Positions 6,595-14,811 of a stretch of 14,811 nt of DNA are shown here, piece by piece. The stretch is taken from NCBI GenBank assembly GCA_017998575.1, contig JAGOCV010000066.1, positions 1 to 14,811 on the forward strand, written 5' to 3'. Numbering within the stretch: the first letter of the stretch is position 1; each line of letters begins with the position of its first letter. The notes beneath the pieces were generated by a model. The model did not search any database. It had not been told where the DNA came from and saw only the letters and a list, made by a program, of their open reading frames with translations. Position numbers and translations under genes: made by a program. This DNA is from Burkholderiaceae bacterium. GTDB taxonomy: Bacteria > Pseudomonadota > Gammaproteobacteria > Burkholderiales > Burkholderiaceae.

Positions 6595-9042
6595 TCAACC
6601 GCGCAGGCGTGCACCCAGCTTCTCACTCAGCGCGCCCACGACGCCCTGCACCGCCGCCTCGATCTGTGTCTCGGTCAGTGTGGCGTCGTCGCCAGAGAGC
6701 GTCAAGCGCACGGCCAGACTCTTCTCTCCTTCCGACAGTCCGCCCGTGACGGTGGGCTGGCCAGCGCGAGCGGGCTGCGGGCGAAAGACGTCGAACAGCA
6801 GCGCGCCGCGCAGGAGGCCCGATGTATCGGCAGCGGCGATGGCGGCCTGTACAGCCGCGTGGGTCACGGCTTCCTGCACGATGACGGCGATGTCGCGCTC
6901 CACGGGTTGCTGGCGCCCGACACTCCGGGCTTGCGGTACATCGCGCAGCGTGACGGCATCGAGCGAGAGTTCGAAAAGAACCGGGGCCTGAGGCAGATCC
7001 CAAGACTGTCGCCAGCGCGGATGTAGCTCGCCCACGAAACCGATGGCTTCGCCATCCAGCAGCACGCGCGCACAGCGGCCCGGGTGAAGCGCCGGGTGTT
7101 CCGCCGCCTCGAACACGGGCACGCGAGGCGCCAGCAACGCTTCGACATCGCCCTTGGCGTCATAGAAATCACTGCGCTGCTCCTTGCGGCCCCATTGCAG
7201 ACCGTCAGGATCGCCATAGGCCAGACCCGCCACGCGCATCGGCTGCCGGATGCCCGCCACGGCGGTGTCCGACGCCGGCGAAGCCGCATCCCGCATGAAC
7301 ACGCGGCCCACTTCGAACACGCGGGCGCGCGTGGCACGGCGGTCGAGGTTGAAGCGCAGCACCTGCAGCAGCGAGCCGAACAGCGACGAACGCATCACGC
7401 TCATCTGGCTGGCAATCGGATTGAGCAGGCGGATGGGATCGGCATTGCCGGCCAGTTCGGCCTCCCAGCGTTCTTCGACGAAGCTGAAGTTGATGGTTTC
7501 CTGGTAACCCAGCGCCGAGAGCGCATGACGGACCGCGTGGCGGCTGCGCCGTGCCTCCGGTCGTACGCGCGCCGAGATCGGCCCTTGGGGCGGCGTGGCC
7601 GGCAGCCGGCCATAGCCGATGACGCGCGCCACCTCCTCGATGAGGTCTTCCTCGATGCGCAAATCGAACCGGTACGGCGGCGGCACCACGGTCAGCACGC
7701 CCGCCTCCTGCGTGACGGTCAGGCCGAGACGGCGCAACGCACCCGCGCACTCTTGCTCTGAAAGCGGCATGCCGATCACGCGTACCGCGCGCGCGACGCG
7801 CAGTTTCACGGGCGTGGCTTCAGGCAATGCCAGCGTCTGGTCATCGATCGGGCCGCAGGCGCTGTTCGCGGTACCGCAGATCTCGAGAATCAAAGCCGTG
7901 ATGCGCTCGATGTGCTCAACGGTCAGCGACGGATCGACGCCGCGCTCGAAGCGGTGGCCCGCATCGGTCGAGAAGTTGAAGCGGCGCGAGCGGCCCTGTA
8001 CGGCCTCGGGCCACCAGAAGGCCGCCTCGACGTAGACGTTGGCCGTGTCGTCCGATACGGCCGTGGCATCGCCACCCATGATGCCGGCGAGCGACTCGAC
8101 CTGCTTCGCATCGGCGATCACGCCGACCTTCTCGTCGACCGTGATGGTGCTGCCGTTGAGCAGCTTGAGCTGTTCACCCGCGCGGCCCCAGCGCACGGAG
8201 AGTCCGCCCTCGATCTTGTCGAGATCGAAGATGTGGCTCGGCCGACCGTACTCGAACATCACGTAGTTGGAGATATCCACCAGCGGCGAGACGCTGCGCT
8301 GGCCGCAGCGCGCCAGGCGCTGGACCATCCAGGCGGGCGTCGTTGCGCGCGTGTTCACGCCACGCACGATGCGGCCGGAGAAACGCCCGCACAGGTCGGA
8401 AGCCTCCACCTTGACCGGCAGCACATCGGGCAGCGTGGCAGGCACGGCGGCGATGGCGGGCGTCTTCAACGGCGCGCCGGTGAGCGCAGCCACTTCGCGC
8501 GCCACCCCGTACACCGACAGGCCGTGGGCCAGATTGGGCGTGAGCTTGAGCGTGAACAGCGTGTCGTCCAGGTTGAGCACGGCGCGCACGTCGGCGCCCA
8601 CGGCTGTGCCCTCGGGCAACTCGAGCAGGCCGCCGTGATCGTCGGAGAGGCCCAGTTCCCGGCCCGAGCACAGCATGCCCTGGCTCTCGACGCCGCGCAG
8701 CTTGCCCAGCTTGATGACGAAGGGCTTGCCATCCTCGCCGGGCGGCAGTTTCGCACCGACCAGCGCACACGGCACCAGGATGCCCGCACGCGCATTGGGC
8801 GCACCGCAGACGATCTCGAGCGCAGCGCCCTGCCCTGCATCCACCTGGCACACGCGCAGGCGATCGGCATTGGGATGCTGCTCGGCCGACAGGATGCGGC
8901 CCACCACCACTTGCGTGAACGGCGGCGCCACAGGCTGCAGTTCTTCGACCTCCAGCCCGGCCATGGTCAGCGTATCGGCCAACTCGGCCGTCGTCAGCTG
9001 CGGATCACAGAACTCGCGCAGCCAGGATTCGGGAAATTGCAT
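6595..9042 (-). CDS. pheT: Phenylalanine--tRNA ligase beta subunit
   Basis: An 815-residue beta subunit of the alpha2-beta2 phenylalanyl-tRNA synthetase. The start [12 protein letters not shown] is characteristic. An EMAP-like tRNA-binding domain spans about 40-150 ([18 protein letters not shown], then the EIVCGAPN motif). The B3/B4 editing region follows [20 protein letters not shown] (167-186). The B5 domain and catalytic-like region lie in the middle, with [18 protein letters not shown]. The C-terminal anticodon-binding FDX-ACB domain covers the last 95 or so residues. Length is close to the family norm (E. coli about 795). The ATG is 33 nt after the pheS stop in one operon. Confidence 0.97.
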   Translation of the reverse strand: MQFPESWLREFCDPQLTTAELADTLTMAGLEVEELQPVAPPFTQVVVGRILSAEQHPNADRLRVCQVDAGQGAALEIVCGAPNARAGILVPCALVGAKLPPGEDGKPFVIKLGKLRGVESQGMLCSGRELGLSDDHGGLLELPEGTAVGADVRAVLNLDDTLFTLKLTPNLAHGLSVYGVAREVAALTGAPLKTPAIAAVPATLPDVLPVKVEASDLCGRFSGRIVRGVNTRATTPAWMVQRLARCGQRSVSPLVDISNYVMFEYGRPSHIFDLDKIEGGLSVRWGRAGEQLKLLNGSTITVDEKVGVIADAKQVESLAGIMGGDATAVSDDTANVYVEAAFWWPEAVQGRSRRFNFSTDAGHRFERGVDPSLTVEHIERITALILEICGTANSACGPIDDQTLALPEATPVKLRVARAVRVIGMPLSEQECAGALRRLGLTVTQEAGVLTVVPPPYRFDLRIEEDLIEEVARVIGYGRLPATPPQGPISARVRPEARRSRHAVRHALSALGYQETINFSFVEERWEAELAGNADPIRLLNPIASQMSVMRSSLFGSLLQVLRFNLDRRATRARVFEVGRVFMRDAASPASDTAVAGIRQPMRVAGLAYGDPDGLQWGRKEQRSDFYDAKGDVEALLAPRVPVFEAAEHPALHPGRCARVLLDGEAIGFVGELHPRWRQSWDLPQAPVLFELSLDAVTLRDVPQARSVGRQQPVERDIAVIVQEAVTHAAVQAAIAAADTSGLLRGALLFDVFRPQPARAGQPTVTGGLSEGEKSLAVRLTLSGDDATLTETQIEAAVQGVVGALSEKLGARLRG

Positions 9043-9075
9043 GTCGTGTCTTCTTGGGTCGTACCGTGGCGGCGA

Positions 9076-10131
9076 TTACTGGAACTGGCGCAGGAAGCGG
9101 ATGTCGCCGTCGAAGAACAGCCTCAAGTCGTTGACGCCGTAACGCAGCATGGTCAACCGGTCGGGGCCCATGCCGAAGGCGAAGCCGATGTAGCGCTCGG
9201 GGTCGAGCCCCATGTTGCGCACGACGTTGGGATGCACCTGGCCGGAGCCGGCCACCTCCAGCCAGCGCCCGGCCAGCGGGCCGCTCTGGAACTGGATGTC
9301 GATTTCGGCGCTCGGCTCGGTGAACGGGAAGAAACTGGGGCGGAAGCGCAGCACCAGATCGTCGCTCTCGAAGAAGGTGCGACAGAAATCGGTGAACACG
9401 ACCTTGAGGTCCTTGAAGCTCACGTTCTCGCCCAGCCACAGCCCTTCGCACTGATGGAACATCGGCGAATGGGTGGCGTCGCTGTCGACGCGGTAGGTGC
9501 GGCCCGGCGCGATCACGCGGATCTCGGGCATCGCGCCACCCGCCTCCAACGCCGCCTTGTGGCGTGCGACGTGCTGGTGGGCGTAGCGCACCTGCATCGG
9601 GCTGGTGTGCGGACGCAGGTTGAACGGGATTCCGTCCGCGCCTTTCATGTCCACGTAGAACGTGTCCTGCATCGAGCGTGCCGGGTGATTCGGCGGATTG
9701 TTCAGCGACGTGAAACTGTGCCAGTCGGTCTCGATCTCGGGACCGTCGGCCACGTCGAAGCCCATGCTGGCGAAGATCTGCTCGATGCGTTCGAGGGTAC
9801 GGCTCACCGGATGAAGCCCTCCGGCCTGGCGACGGCGGCCCGGCAGCGTGACGTCCAGGGCCTCGGCCTTGAGCTGCTGCTCGAGTTCAGCGTCGGACAG
9901 TGCCTGGCGACGGGCCTGCAGCGCAGCTTCAACGGCCTGCTTCGCCACATTGATGGCAGCGCCGCGCGTCTTCTTCTCCTCGACGGAGAGTTGCGCCATG
10001 CCCTTCATCAGCTCCGTGATGCGGCCGGCCTTGCCCAGGTACACGGCCTTGGCATTCTCGAGCTCGGCCGGTGTGGCGGCCTGGGCGAACGCGGCCTTCG
10101 CGCCGTCCACCAGGGAGTCCAGATCGTTCAT
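9076..10131 (-). CDS. pheS: Phenylalanine--tRNA ligase alpha subunit
   Basis: A 351-residue class II aminoacyl-tRNA synthetase subunit that activates phenylalanine and charges tRNA-Phe. The N-terminal coiled coil occupies about 1-90. Catalytic motifs are present: [11 protein letters not shown] (149-159), motif 2 [20 protein letters not shown] (210-229), the Phe-binding region [15 protein letters not shown] (264-278), and motif 3 [14 protein letters not shown] (316-329). All are intact. The upstream gap from rplT contains a terminator-like hairpin at the position of the E. coli pheM attenuator, so synthesis may be attenuated. The Shine-Dalgarno before the ATG is weak (AGAG). Confidence 0.97.
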   Translation of the reverse strand: MNDLDSLVDGAKAAFAQAATPAELENAKAVYLGKAGRITELMKGMAQLSVEEKKTRGAAINVAKQAVEAALQARRQALSDAELEQQLKAEALDVTLPGRRRQAGGLHPVSRTLERIEQIFASMGFDVADGPEIETDWHSFTSLNNPPNHPARSMQDTFYVDMKGADGIPFNLRPHTSPMQVRYAHQHVARHKAALEAGGAMPEIRVIAPGRTYRVDSDATHSPMFHQCEGLWLGENVSFKDLKVVFTDFCRTFFESDDLVLRFRPSFFPFTEPSAEIDIQFQSGPLAGRWLEVAGSGQVHPNVVRNMGLDPERYIGFAFGMGPDRLTMLRYGVNDLRLFFDGDIRFLRQFQ

Positions 10132-10152
10132 GAATCTCTATTGATGCGGGAA

Positions 10153-10192
10153 GAGGGAAAAAAGAAGGGGCTGAAGCGCAAGCCTCAGCCCC
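10153..10192 (-). terminator. Terminator/attenuator between rplT and pheS
   Basis: On the minus strand GGGGCTGA (10192-10185) pairs perfectly with TCAGCCCC (10174-10167) across a 10-nt loop, followed by TTCTTTTTTCCC. It lies 36 nt upstream of pheS. In E. coli the same interval holds the pheM leader and attenuator. No Phe-rich leader peptide precedes it here, so it may be a partial read-through terminator. Confidence 0.75.
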
Positions 10193-10215
10193 ATCCTGTC
10201 TGCTCGTGAATTCCG

Positions 10216-10244
10216 CCGGCGGCGCCCCGAAGGGCATCCACCGG
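10216..10244 (-). promoter_or_regulatory. UUCG-capped hairpin after rplT
   Basis: The minus-strand transcript can fold CCGGTGGATGCCC (10244-10232) onto GGGCGCCGCCGG (10227-10216), capped by a stabilising cUUCGg tetraloop, with one bulge and wobble pairs. It starts 13 nt after the rplT stop and lies just upstream of the terminator hairpin. It may protect the ribosomal-protein mRNA end or take part in attenuation. The folding is by eye. Confidence 0.5.
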
Positions 10245-10257
10245 CGTCATCGTGCGA

Positions 10258-10617
10258 TCAAGCAGCCAGCTTGGCCTTGACTTGCTCCACGATGCTGCCA
10301 AAAGCCGCCTTGTCGTGCACCGCGAGGTCGGCCAGCATCTTGCGGTCGATCTCGATCGATGCCTTCTTGAGGCCGTTGGCGAACTGGCTGTAGGTCAGAC
10401 CCAGTTCACGCGACGCGGCGTTGATACGGGCGATCCACAGCTGACGGAAGACACGCTTCTTGGTACGACGATCACGGTAGGCATATTGCCCGGCCTTCAT
10501 CACCGCCTCTTTGGCGATGCGGAAGACGTTGCCGCGGCGGCCGCGGAAGCCCTTGGCCAGGGCGAGCACTTTCTTGTGGCGGGCGCGAGCCGTTACACCA
10601 CGTTTGACGCGAGGCAT
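10258..10617 (-). CDS. rplT: 50S ribosomal protein L20
   Basis: A 119-residue, strongly basic protein with the standard L20 sequence: [18 protein letters not shown] at the start, then [20 protein letters not shown] and [21 protein letters not shown]20 binds 23S rRNA early in large-subunit assembly. In E. coli it also represses translation of rpmI-rplT by binding their mRNA. The ATG is preceded by AAGGAGA at good spacing. It follows rpmI by 26 nt. Confidence 0.98.
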   Translation of the reverse strand: MPRVKRGVTARARHKKVLALAKGFRGRRGNVFRIAKEAVMKAGQYAYRDRRTKKRVFRQLWIARINAASRELGLTYSQFANGLKKASIEIDRKMLADLAVHDKAAFGSIVEQVKAKLAA

Positions 10618-10643
10618 GTGTGTTCTCCTTGTCCGTCAGTTGA

Positions 10644-10847
10644 TCAAAGGCCTTGCAGGGGCAGCATCTGCGCCATGTGACCCATGTTGGTCTCATGAAC
10701 GGACACCGCACCACGCAGGTGGCGCTTGTTCTTGGTGGTCTTCTTGGTCAGGATGTGACGCTTGAAGGCTTGACCGCGCTTGACGGTGCCACCCGGACGG
10801 ACGCGAAAACGCTTTTTCGCGCTGCTCTTGGTCTTCATTTTGGGCAT
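10644..10847 (-). CDS. rpmI: 50S ribosomal protein L35
   Basis: A 67-residue basic protein, the usual L35 length: [20 protein letters not shown] followed by [15 protein letters not shown]. It is part of the large ribosomal subunit. The open frame extends 23 codons further upstream, but ATG 10847 matches the invariant MPKMKT start and is preceded by AAAAGGAGC. Translational control by L20 through the structured upstream gap is plausible by analogy with E. coli. Confidence 0.98.
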   Translation of the reverse strand: MPKMKTKSSAKKRFRVRPGGTVKRGQAFKRHILTKKTTKNKRHLRGAVSVHETNMGHMAQMLPLQGL

Positions 10848-10923
10848 TGAATGCTCCTTTTCGTTCGTGCTCGTGAGGCGCCGCGAACCTACGCGGACTT
10901 GGGGGCCCCGAGCCACTTATGGA

Positions 10924-11005
10924 TGTGCGCCCCTTGTGGAAGCGCACAGTTCGCAGAAAGCGTTGCCACTTCCTGCAGGCCGTGCACCGGTGACCAAACC
11001 GGTGC
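10924..11005 (-). promoter_or_regulatory. Structured infC-rpmI intergenic region (possible L20-responsive leader)
   Basis: The 179-nt gap between infC and rpmI is unusually long for this operon and holds two perfect inverted repeats: GCACCGGT/ACCGGTGC (10984-10991 with 10998-11005) and TGTGCGC/GCGCACA (10924-10930 with 10942-10948). In E. coli the corresponding interval forms the site where L20 represses rpmI-rplT. No T tract follows on the minus strand, so these are not terminators for infC. The regulatory role is an inference. Confidence 0.4.
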
Positions 11006-11026
11006 CTCGCCCTTTTTCTGTCTACC

Positions 11027-11620
11027 TCAAGCCGGCTGAGTCGTCTCGGCCGGCTTGCCAGGTGTTGCCACCGGCTTGCGACGGCTGGGCGCGATCATCA
11101 TGATCATCTGCCGGCCTTCGAGCTTGGGGAACTGCTCCACGAGGATCGTGTCGCCCAGCTCTTCGCGGATACGCTGCAGCAGCGCCATGCCGATTTCCTG
11201 GTGCGTGATCTCGCGGCCGCGGAACCGCAGCGTGATCTTGCACTTGTCGCCTTCGGCCAGGAAGCGCTTGATGTTGCGCATCTTGATGTTGTAGTCGCCG
11301 TCGTCGGTACCGGGTCGGAATTTGACTTCCTTGATCTCGATGACCGTCTGCTTCGCTTTCGCTTCGGCAGCCTTCTTCTGCTCCTGGTACTTGAACTTGC
11401 CGTAGTCCATCAGCCGGCACACCGGCGGATTGGCAGTGGCAGCGATCTCGACCAGATCCACATCCAGCTCACCCGCCATGCGCAACGCTTCGGCCAGGCT
11501 GACGATCCCCAGGGGCTCGTTCTCCGGCCCGGACAGGCGGACCTCCGGGGCCATGATTTCCCGGTTCAGGCGGTGCTTGCGTTCTTCGCGGTGGCGACGA
11601 TCACGAAATTCAGTAGCGAT
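11027..11620 (-). CDS. infC: Translation initiation factor IF-3, AUC start
   Basis: A 197-residue IF-3, which binds the 30S subunit, blocks premature 50S joining and checks start codons. The first ATG in frame (11554) would remove the conserved N-terminal RLNREI segment that precedes APEVRLSG in the family. Extending upstream gives [14 protein letters not shown] and meets a stop 5 codons earlier. The only plausible initiator is ATC at 11618-11620, with AAGGA 7 nt before it. Rare AUU/AUC/AUA starts are established for infC and allow autoregulation by IF-3. The N domain includes [20 protein letters not shown]; the C domain includes [25 protein letters not shown] and [11 protein letters not shown]. 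The gap after thrS is 75 nt. Confidence 0.95.
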   Translation of the reverse strand: MATEFRDRRHREERKHRLNREIMAPEVRLSGPENEPLGIVSLAEALRMAGELDVDLVEIAATANPPVCRLMDYGKFKYQEQKKAAEAKAKQTVIEIKEVKFRPGTDDGDYNIKMRNIKRFLAEGDKCKITLRFRGREITHQEIGMALLQRIREELGDTILVEQFPKLEGRQMIMMIAPSRRKPVATPGKPAETTQPA

Positions 11621-11627
11621 GACTCGT

Positions 11628-11632
11628 TCCTT
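11628..11632 (-). promoter_or_regulatory. Shine-Dalgarno that fixes the infC AUC start
   Basis: AAGGA on the minus strand sits 7 nt upstream of the ATC at 11620. No comparable site stands before the in-frame ATG at 11554. With conservation of the N-terminal residues, this decides the start. Confidence 0.75.
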
Positions 11633-11695
11633 CGATCAAGAATGCCGTATCGACGGCGGTAATGCCTTGCGGCGCGCAGGCTGCTTTCAGAGAAC

Positions 11696-13603
11696 TCAGC
11701 GTTTGTCGGCGACCTCGGCGGCAATCCGTTCCGAGAAGGCCTGCAGGGGCATGACACCCAGATCCTGGTTGCCCCGCGCGCGCACCGCGACGGCTCCGGC
11801 TTCCTTCTCCTTGTCACCCACGACAAGGATATAGGGCAGCTTTTGCAGCGAATGCTTCCGTATTTTATACGTAATTTTCTCGTTCTGCAGGTCAAGCTCT
11901 ACCCTAAGCCCTTGATTTTGCAGCGTTTTGGCAACTTCCCTGGCGTAATCGGCCTGCGCATCGGTGATGGTGAGCACCACGACCTGCACCGGCGCGAGCC
12001 AGGAGGGCAAGGCGCCGGAGTGATGTTCGATCAGCATGCCGATGAAGCGCTCCAGGCTGCCGACGATGGCACGGTGGAGCATCACCGGGTGCGCCCGACC
12101 GCTGGTTTCCGTCACGTATTCGGCACCCAGACGCTCGCCCATGTTGAAGTCGACCTGCATCGTGCCGCACTGCCAGTGGCGGCCGATGGCGTCACGCAGC
12201 GTGTATTCGATCTTGGGTCCGTAGAAAGCGCCGTCGCCCGGGGCGATGGCGAACTCGACACCCGAACGGCGCAGGGCTTCCATGCAGGCGTGCTCGGCCT
12301 TGTCCCAGAGCTCGTCCGAACCGACGCGGCTTTCCGGCCGCGTCGCGACCTTGTAGATGATGTCGGTGAAGCCGAAGTCAGCGTAGACCTTCTGGAGCTG
12401 TTCCGTGAAGGCCACGCACTCGTCCAGGATCTGGTCCTCGGTACAGAAAATGTGTCCATCGTCCTGCGTGAAGCCGCGCACGCGCATGATGCCGTGCAGG
12501 CCACCAGAGGGCTCGTTGCGATGGCACTGCCCGAATTCGCCGTAGCGGATCGGCAGGTCGCGGTAGCTGCGCAGACCGTGCTTGAAGATGAGCACGTGGC
12601 CCGGGCAGTTCATCGGTTTGAGCGCGTAGTCGCGCTTCTCCGACTCCGTCGTGAACATGTTCTCGCGGTAGTTCTGCCAGTGGCCCGTCTTTTCCCAGAG
12701 GCTCTTGTCGAGGATCTGCGGACCCTTGACCTCCTGGTAGCCGGTGTCGCGGTAGACCTGGCGCATGTACTGCTCGACCGCCTGCCAGACAGCCCAGCCT
12801 TTCGGGTGCCAGAACACCACGCCCGGCGCCACGTCATCGATGTGGAACAGGTCCAGCTCGCGGCCCAGGCGGCGGTGGTCGCGCTTCTCGGCTTCCTCGA
12901 TGCGCTGGATGTAGGCGTCGAGGTCTTTCTTGTCGGCCCAGGCCGTGCCGTAGATGCGCTGCAGTTGCTCGTTCTTGGCGTCGCCGCGCCAGTAGGCGCC
13001 CGCCAGCTTCATGAGCTTGAATACCTTGAGGAATCGCGTGTTGGGCACGTGAGGGCCACGGCACATGTCCACGTACTCCTGGTGGTAGTACAAGCCCATG
13101 GCCTTCTCGTCGGGCATGTCGTCGACGAGACGCAACTTGTAATCCTCGCCGCGAGACTTGAACACCTCGATCACCTCGGCACGCGGCGTCATCTTCTTGA
13201 CGACGTCGTAGTCCTGCGCGATCAGCTCCCGCATGCGCGCCTCGATGGCGGCCATGTCTTCCGGCGTGAACGGGCGCTCGAAGGCAATGTCGTAGTAAAA
13301 GCCCTCGTCGATCACCGGGCCGATCACCATCTTCGCCGTCGGATAGAGCTGCTTGACGGCATGGCCTACGAGGTGGGCCGTGGAGTGGCGGATGATCTCG
13401 ACGCCCTCGGCATCCTTGGGCGTGATGATCTGCAGGCGAGCGTCGTGGTCGATCACGTCGCTGGCATCCGCGAGGCGTCCGTCGATCTTGCCTGCCACGG
13501 TCATCTTGGCCAGGCCCGGACCGATGGATCGGGCGACGTCGGCAATGGACACCGGGCCGGGGAACTCGCGTTTCGAGTTATCGGGAAGCGTGATCTGGAT
13601 CAT
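11696..13603 (-). CDS. thrS: Threonine--tRNA ligase
   Basis: A 635-residue class II synthetase charging tRNA-Thr. The TGS domain covers 1-61. The editing domain has HSTAH (73-77) and the CRGPH motif (181-185), which clear mischarged Ser-tRNA. The catalytic core carries zinc ligands Cys333 (MNCPGH), His384 (DDGHIFC) and His510 ([13 protein letters not shown]), offset by one from the E. coli positions. The anticodon-binding domain is about 540-635. ATG 13603 is chosen because it begins the conserved MIQITLPD; the frame is open for 64 more codons but those overlap a terminator. No Shine-Dalgarno is visible. A leader with Thr-rich peptide and terminator precedes it, suggesting attenuation. Confidence 0.97.
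   Translation of the reverse strand: MIQITLPDNSKREFPGPVSIADVARSIGPGLAKMTVAGKIDGRLADASDVIDHDARLQIITPKDAEGVEIIRHSTAHLVGHAVKQLYPTAKMVIGPVIDEGFYYDIAFERPFTPEDMAAIEARMRELIAQDYDVVKKMTPRAEVIEVFKSRGEDYKLRLVDDMPDEKAMGLYYHQEYVDMCRGPHVPNTRFLKVFKLMKLAGAYWRGDAKNEQLQRIYGTAWADKKDLDAYIQRIEEAEKRDHRRLGRELDLFHIDDVAPGVVFWHPKGWAVWQAVEQYMRQVYRDTGYQEVKGPQILDKSLWEKTGHWQNYRENMFTTESEKRDYALKPMNCPGHVLIFKHGLRSYRDLPIRYGEFGQCHRNEPSGGLHGIMRVRGFTQDDGHIFCTEDQILDECVAFTEQLQKVYADFGFTDIIYKVATRPESRVGSDELWDKAEHACMEALRRSGVEFAIAPGDGAFYGPKIEYTLRDAIGRHWQCGTMQVDFNMGERLGAEYVTETSGRAHPVMLHRAIVGSLERFIGMLIEHHSGALPSWLAPVQVVVLTITDAQADYAREVAKTLQNQGLRVELDLQNEKITYKIRKHSLQKLPYILVVGDKEKEAGAVAVRARGNQDLGVMPLQAFSERIAAEVADKR
11864..11895 (-). promoter_or_regulatory. 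Candidate internal promoter in the 3' part of thrS
   Basis: Within GC-rich thrS, a short AT-rich patch on the minus strand contains TTGACC (11895-11890) and TATAAA (11869-11864). Each is one base off consensus, but the 20-nt spacing is longer than ideal. In E. coli, infC promoters lie inside thrS, so this is a reasonable place for one. The coding constraint ITYKIRKH could also explain the patch. Confidence 0.25.
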
Positions 13604-13621
13604 GGGTGTGAACGGATTCTG

Positions 13622-13654
13622 GAAACAAAAAAGCGCGGACCGGAGGCCGCGCTT
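13622..13654 (-). terminator. Intrinsic terminator in the thrS leader (attenuator)
   Basis: On the minus strand AAGCGCGG (13654-13647) pairs perfectly with CCGCGCTT (13638-13631) over an 8-nt loop. A run of T (TTTTGTTTCC) follows directly. It ends about 20 nt before the thrS ATG and is in thrS orientation, so it must be read through or avoided for thrS expression. Confidence 0.85.
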
Positions 13655-13728
13655 GCGAGTCGGGGAAGGCTGGAGCCCAGGCGAACGCGCGGCTACCGGC
13701 CCGAGGGGCCGGAGAAAGAGGTCGCCGT
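13646..13728 (-). promoter_or_regulatory. Alternative RNA structures of the thrS attenuator
   Basis: Three elements are readable on the minus strand. Segment 1, CGGCGACC (13727-13720), lies in the Thr codons and can pair with segment 2, GGTAGCCG (13697-13690), at 7 of 8 positions, enclosing a perfect hairpin CCGGCCC/GGGCCGG. Segment 2 extends as GCCGCGC (13693-13687), which is perfectly complementary to GCGCGGC (13652-13646) in the 5' arm of the terminator. The 1:2 and 2:3 pairings exclude each other, and 2:3 excludes the terminator. A ribosome stalled on the Thr codons would free segment 2 for antitermination; one at the leader stop would cover it and allow termination. Folding was done by eye. 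Confidence 0.6.
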
Positions 13729-13743
13729 AGTTCGCGGTGTCAT
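13693..13743 (-). CDS. Threonine-rich leader peptide of thrS (attenuation peptide)
   Basis: A 16-codon frame, [16 protein letters not shown], ending in TAG. Thr occurs at positions 2, 5, 6 and 8, encoded by ACA, ACT, ACG and ACC, so every Thr codon is used once. AAAGG lies about 11 nt before the ATG, a somewhat long but usable Shine-Dalgarno spacing. The stop codon abuts the antiterminator segment. Composition, length and position in front of a terminator and thrS fit a leader peptide that senses charged tRNA-Thr, analogous in logic to thrL or pheM of E. coli. Translation is not shown; the call rests on the architecture. Confidence 0.6.
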   Translation of the reverse strand: MTPRTTATSFSGPSGR

Positions 13744-13839
13744 AACCAGCACTGCCTTTCTCGCTCTTGTTCGTGAAACGGGAGATCGATCGCACGCCGG
13801 CCCATCACTCAAAGATGGCTGGCTTGCGCCGAACCCGCG

Positions 13840-13845
13840 ATTCTA
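13840..13845 (-). promoter_or_regulatory. Candidate -10 box of the thrS operon
   Basis: TAGAAT on the minus strand (5 of 6 to consensus) lies about 97 nt upstream of the leader-peptide ATG and downstream of the aceA terminator. The -35 region at 16-18 nt spacing is poor. It is the best candidate in this gap. Confidence 0.4.
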
Positions 13846-13875
13846 CCTTCGCACCGCAGAAAGCGTCGTCCCATT

Positions 13876-13910
13876 GAAACGGGCCGGCCGCCCGATGGCA
13901 GCCGGCCCGT
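13876..13910 (-). terminator. Intrinsic terminator of aceA
   Basis: On the minus strand a 14-position stem (13910-13897 with 13892-13879), beginning ACGGGCCGGC and containing a single T-G wobble, is closed by the tetraloop ATCG and followed by TTTC. It starts 24 nt after the aceA stop. The T tract is short, but the stem is very GC-rich. It separates aceA from the thrS operon. Confidence 0.75.
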
Positions 13911-13933
13911 CTGCAGACGCACTCCTCGCGCGA

Positions 13934-14811
<878 letters not shown>

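Noticed and set aside
7912..10209. A 765-codon plus-strand open frame opposite pheS and pheT
   Set aside because: It is antisense to two fully conserved genes and has the His/Arg/Gln/Ala-rich composition typical of GC-rich shadow frames.
9929..10237. A minus-strand frame starting MPFGAPPAEF with a few Phe codons as a possible pheM equivalent
   Set aside because: It has no stop before pheS and no good ribosome site, and its Phe codons are scattered on both sides of the terminator, so it does not fit a leader peptide.
10983..11020. Hairpin GCACCGGT/ACCGGTGC followed by CCTTTTTC on the plus strand, like a plus-strand terminator
   Set aside because: There is no plus-strand gene upstream to terminate; the inverted repeat is better explained as structure in the infC-rpmI message.
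13604..13795. 64-codon N-terminal extension of thrS
   Set aside because: It reads through the attenuator terminator and leader ORF, is not protein-like, and the conserved ThrRS start MIQITLPD is at 13603.

Overview
The window looks like chromosomal DNA of a high-GC betaproteobacterium, most likely Burkholderiales and probably Comamonadaceae. That assignment is inferred from the gene order aceA - thrS - infC - rpmI - rplT - pheS - pheT - ihfA - merR - tRNA-Pro(GGG) and from protein style; no database was consulted.

Left part (1-4356), a signalling and small-molecule enzyme cluster. On the + strand, the end of an ATP-grasp ligase overlaps a histidine phosphatase by ATGA, which in turn overlaps a stand-alone Hpt protein. 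Convergent to these lies a minus-strand gene fusing a response-regulator receiver to a PIG-L/LmbE zinc deacetylase. Divergent from that fusion, 44 bp away, is a PAS hybrid histidine kinase with receiver and a degenerate Hpt-like tail. Together they could form a phosphorelay whose output is an enzyme rather than a transcription factor.

Middle (4357-5520), a decayed accessory patch. It holds a small two-helix membrane protein resembling immunity protein 17, a short coiled-coil remnant, a small gene split by an in-frame amber codon, and the C-terminal end of a tyrosine recombinase with a frameshift. The recombinase remnant lies beside the 3' end of tRNA-Pro, with a 12-bp direct repeat and the tRNA terminator between them. 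This is the layout of an old island integrated at a tRNA.

Right part (5520-14811), housekeeping, all on the minus strand. In transcription order: aceA (isocitrate lyase, start beyond the window) with a strong terminator; thrS with a leader region; infC with an AUC start; rpmI; rplT; a terminator/attenuator; pheS; pheT; ihfA; a MerR-family regulator; tRNA-Pro with its own promoter and terminator. The order from thrS to ihfA matches the well-known E. coli translation operon.

The most notable regulatory find is upstream of thrS. A 16-residue leader peptide contains four Thr codons in its first eight, using each of the four Thr codons once. It is followed by mutually exclusive hairpins and an intrinsic terminator just before thrS. 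This has the architecture of ribosome-mediated attenuation by threonyl-tRNA supply, unlike the translational operator of E. coli thrS.
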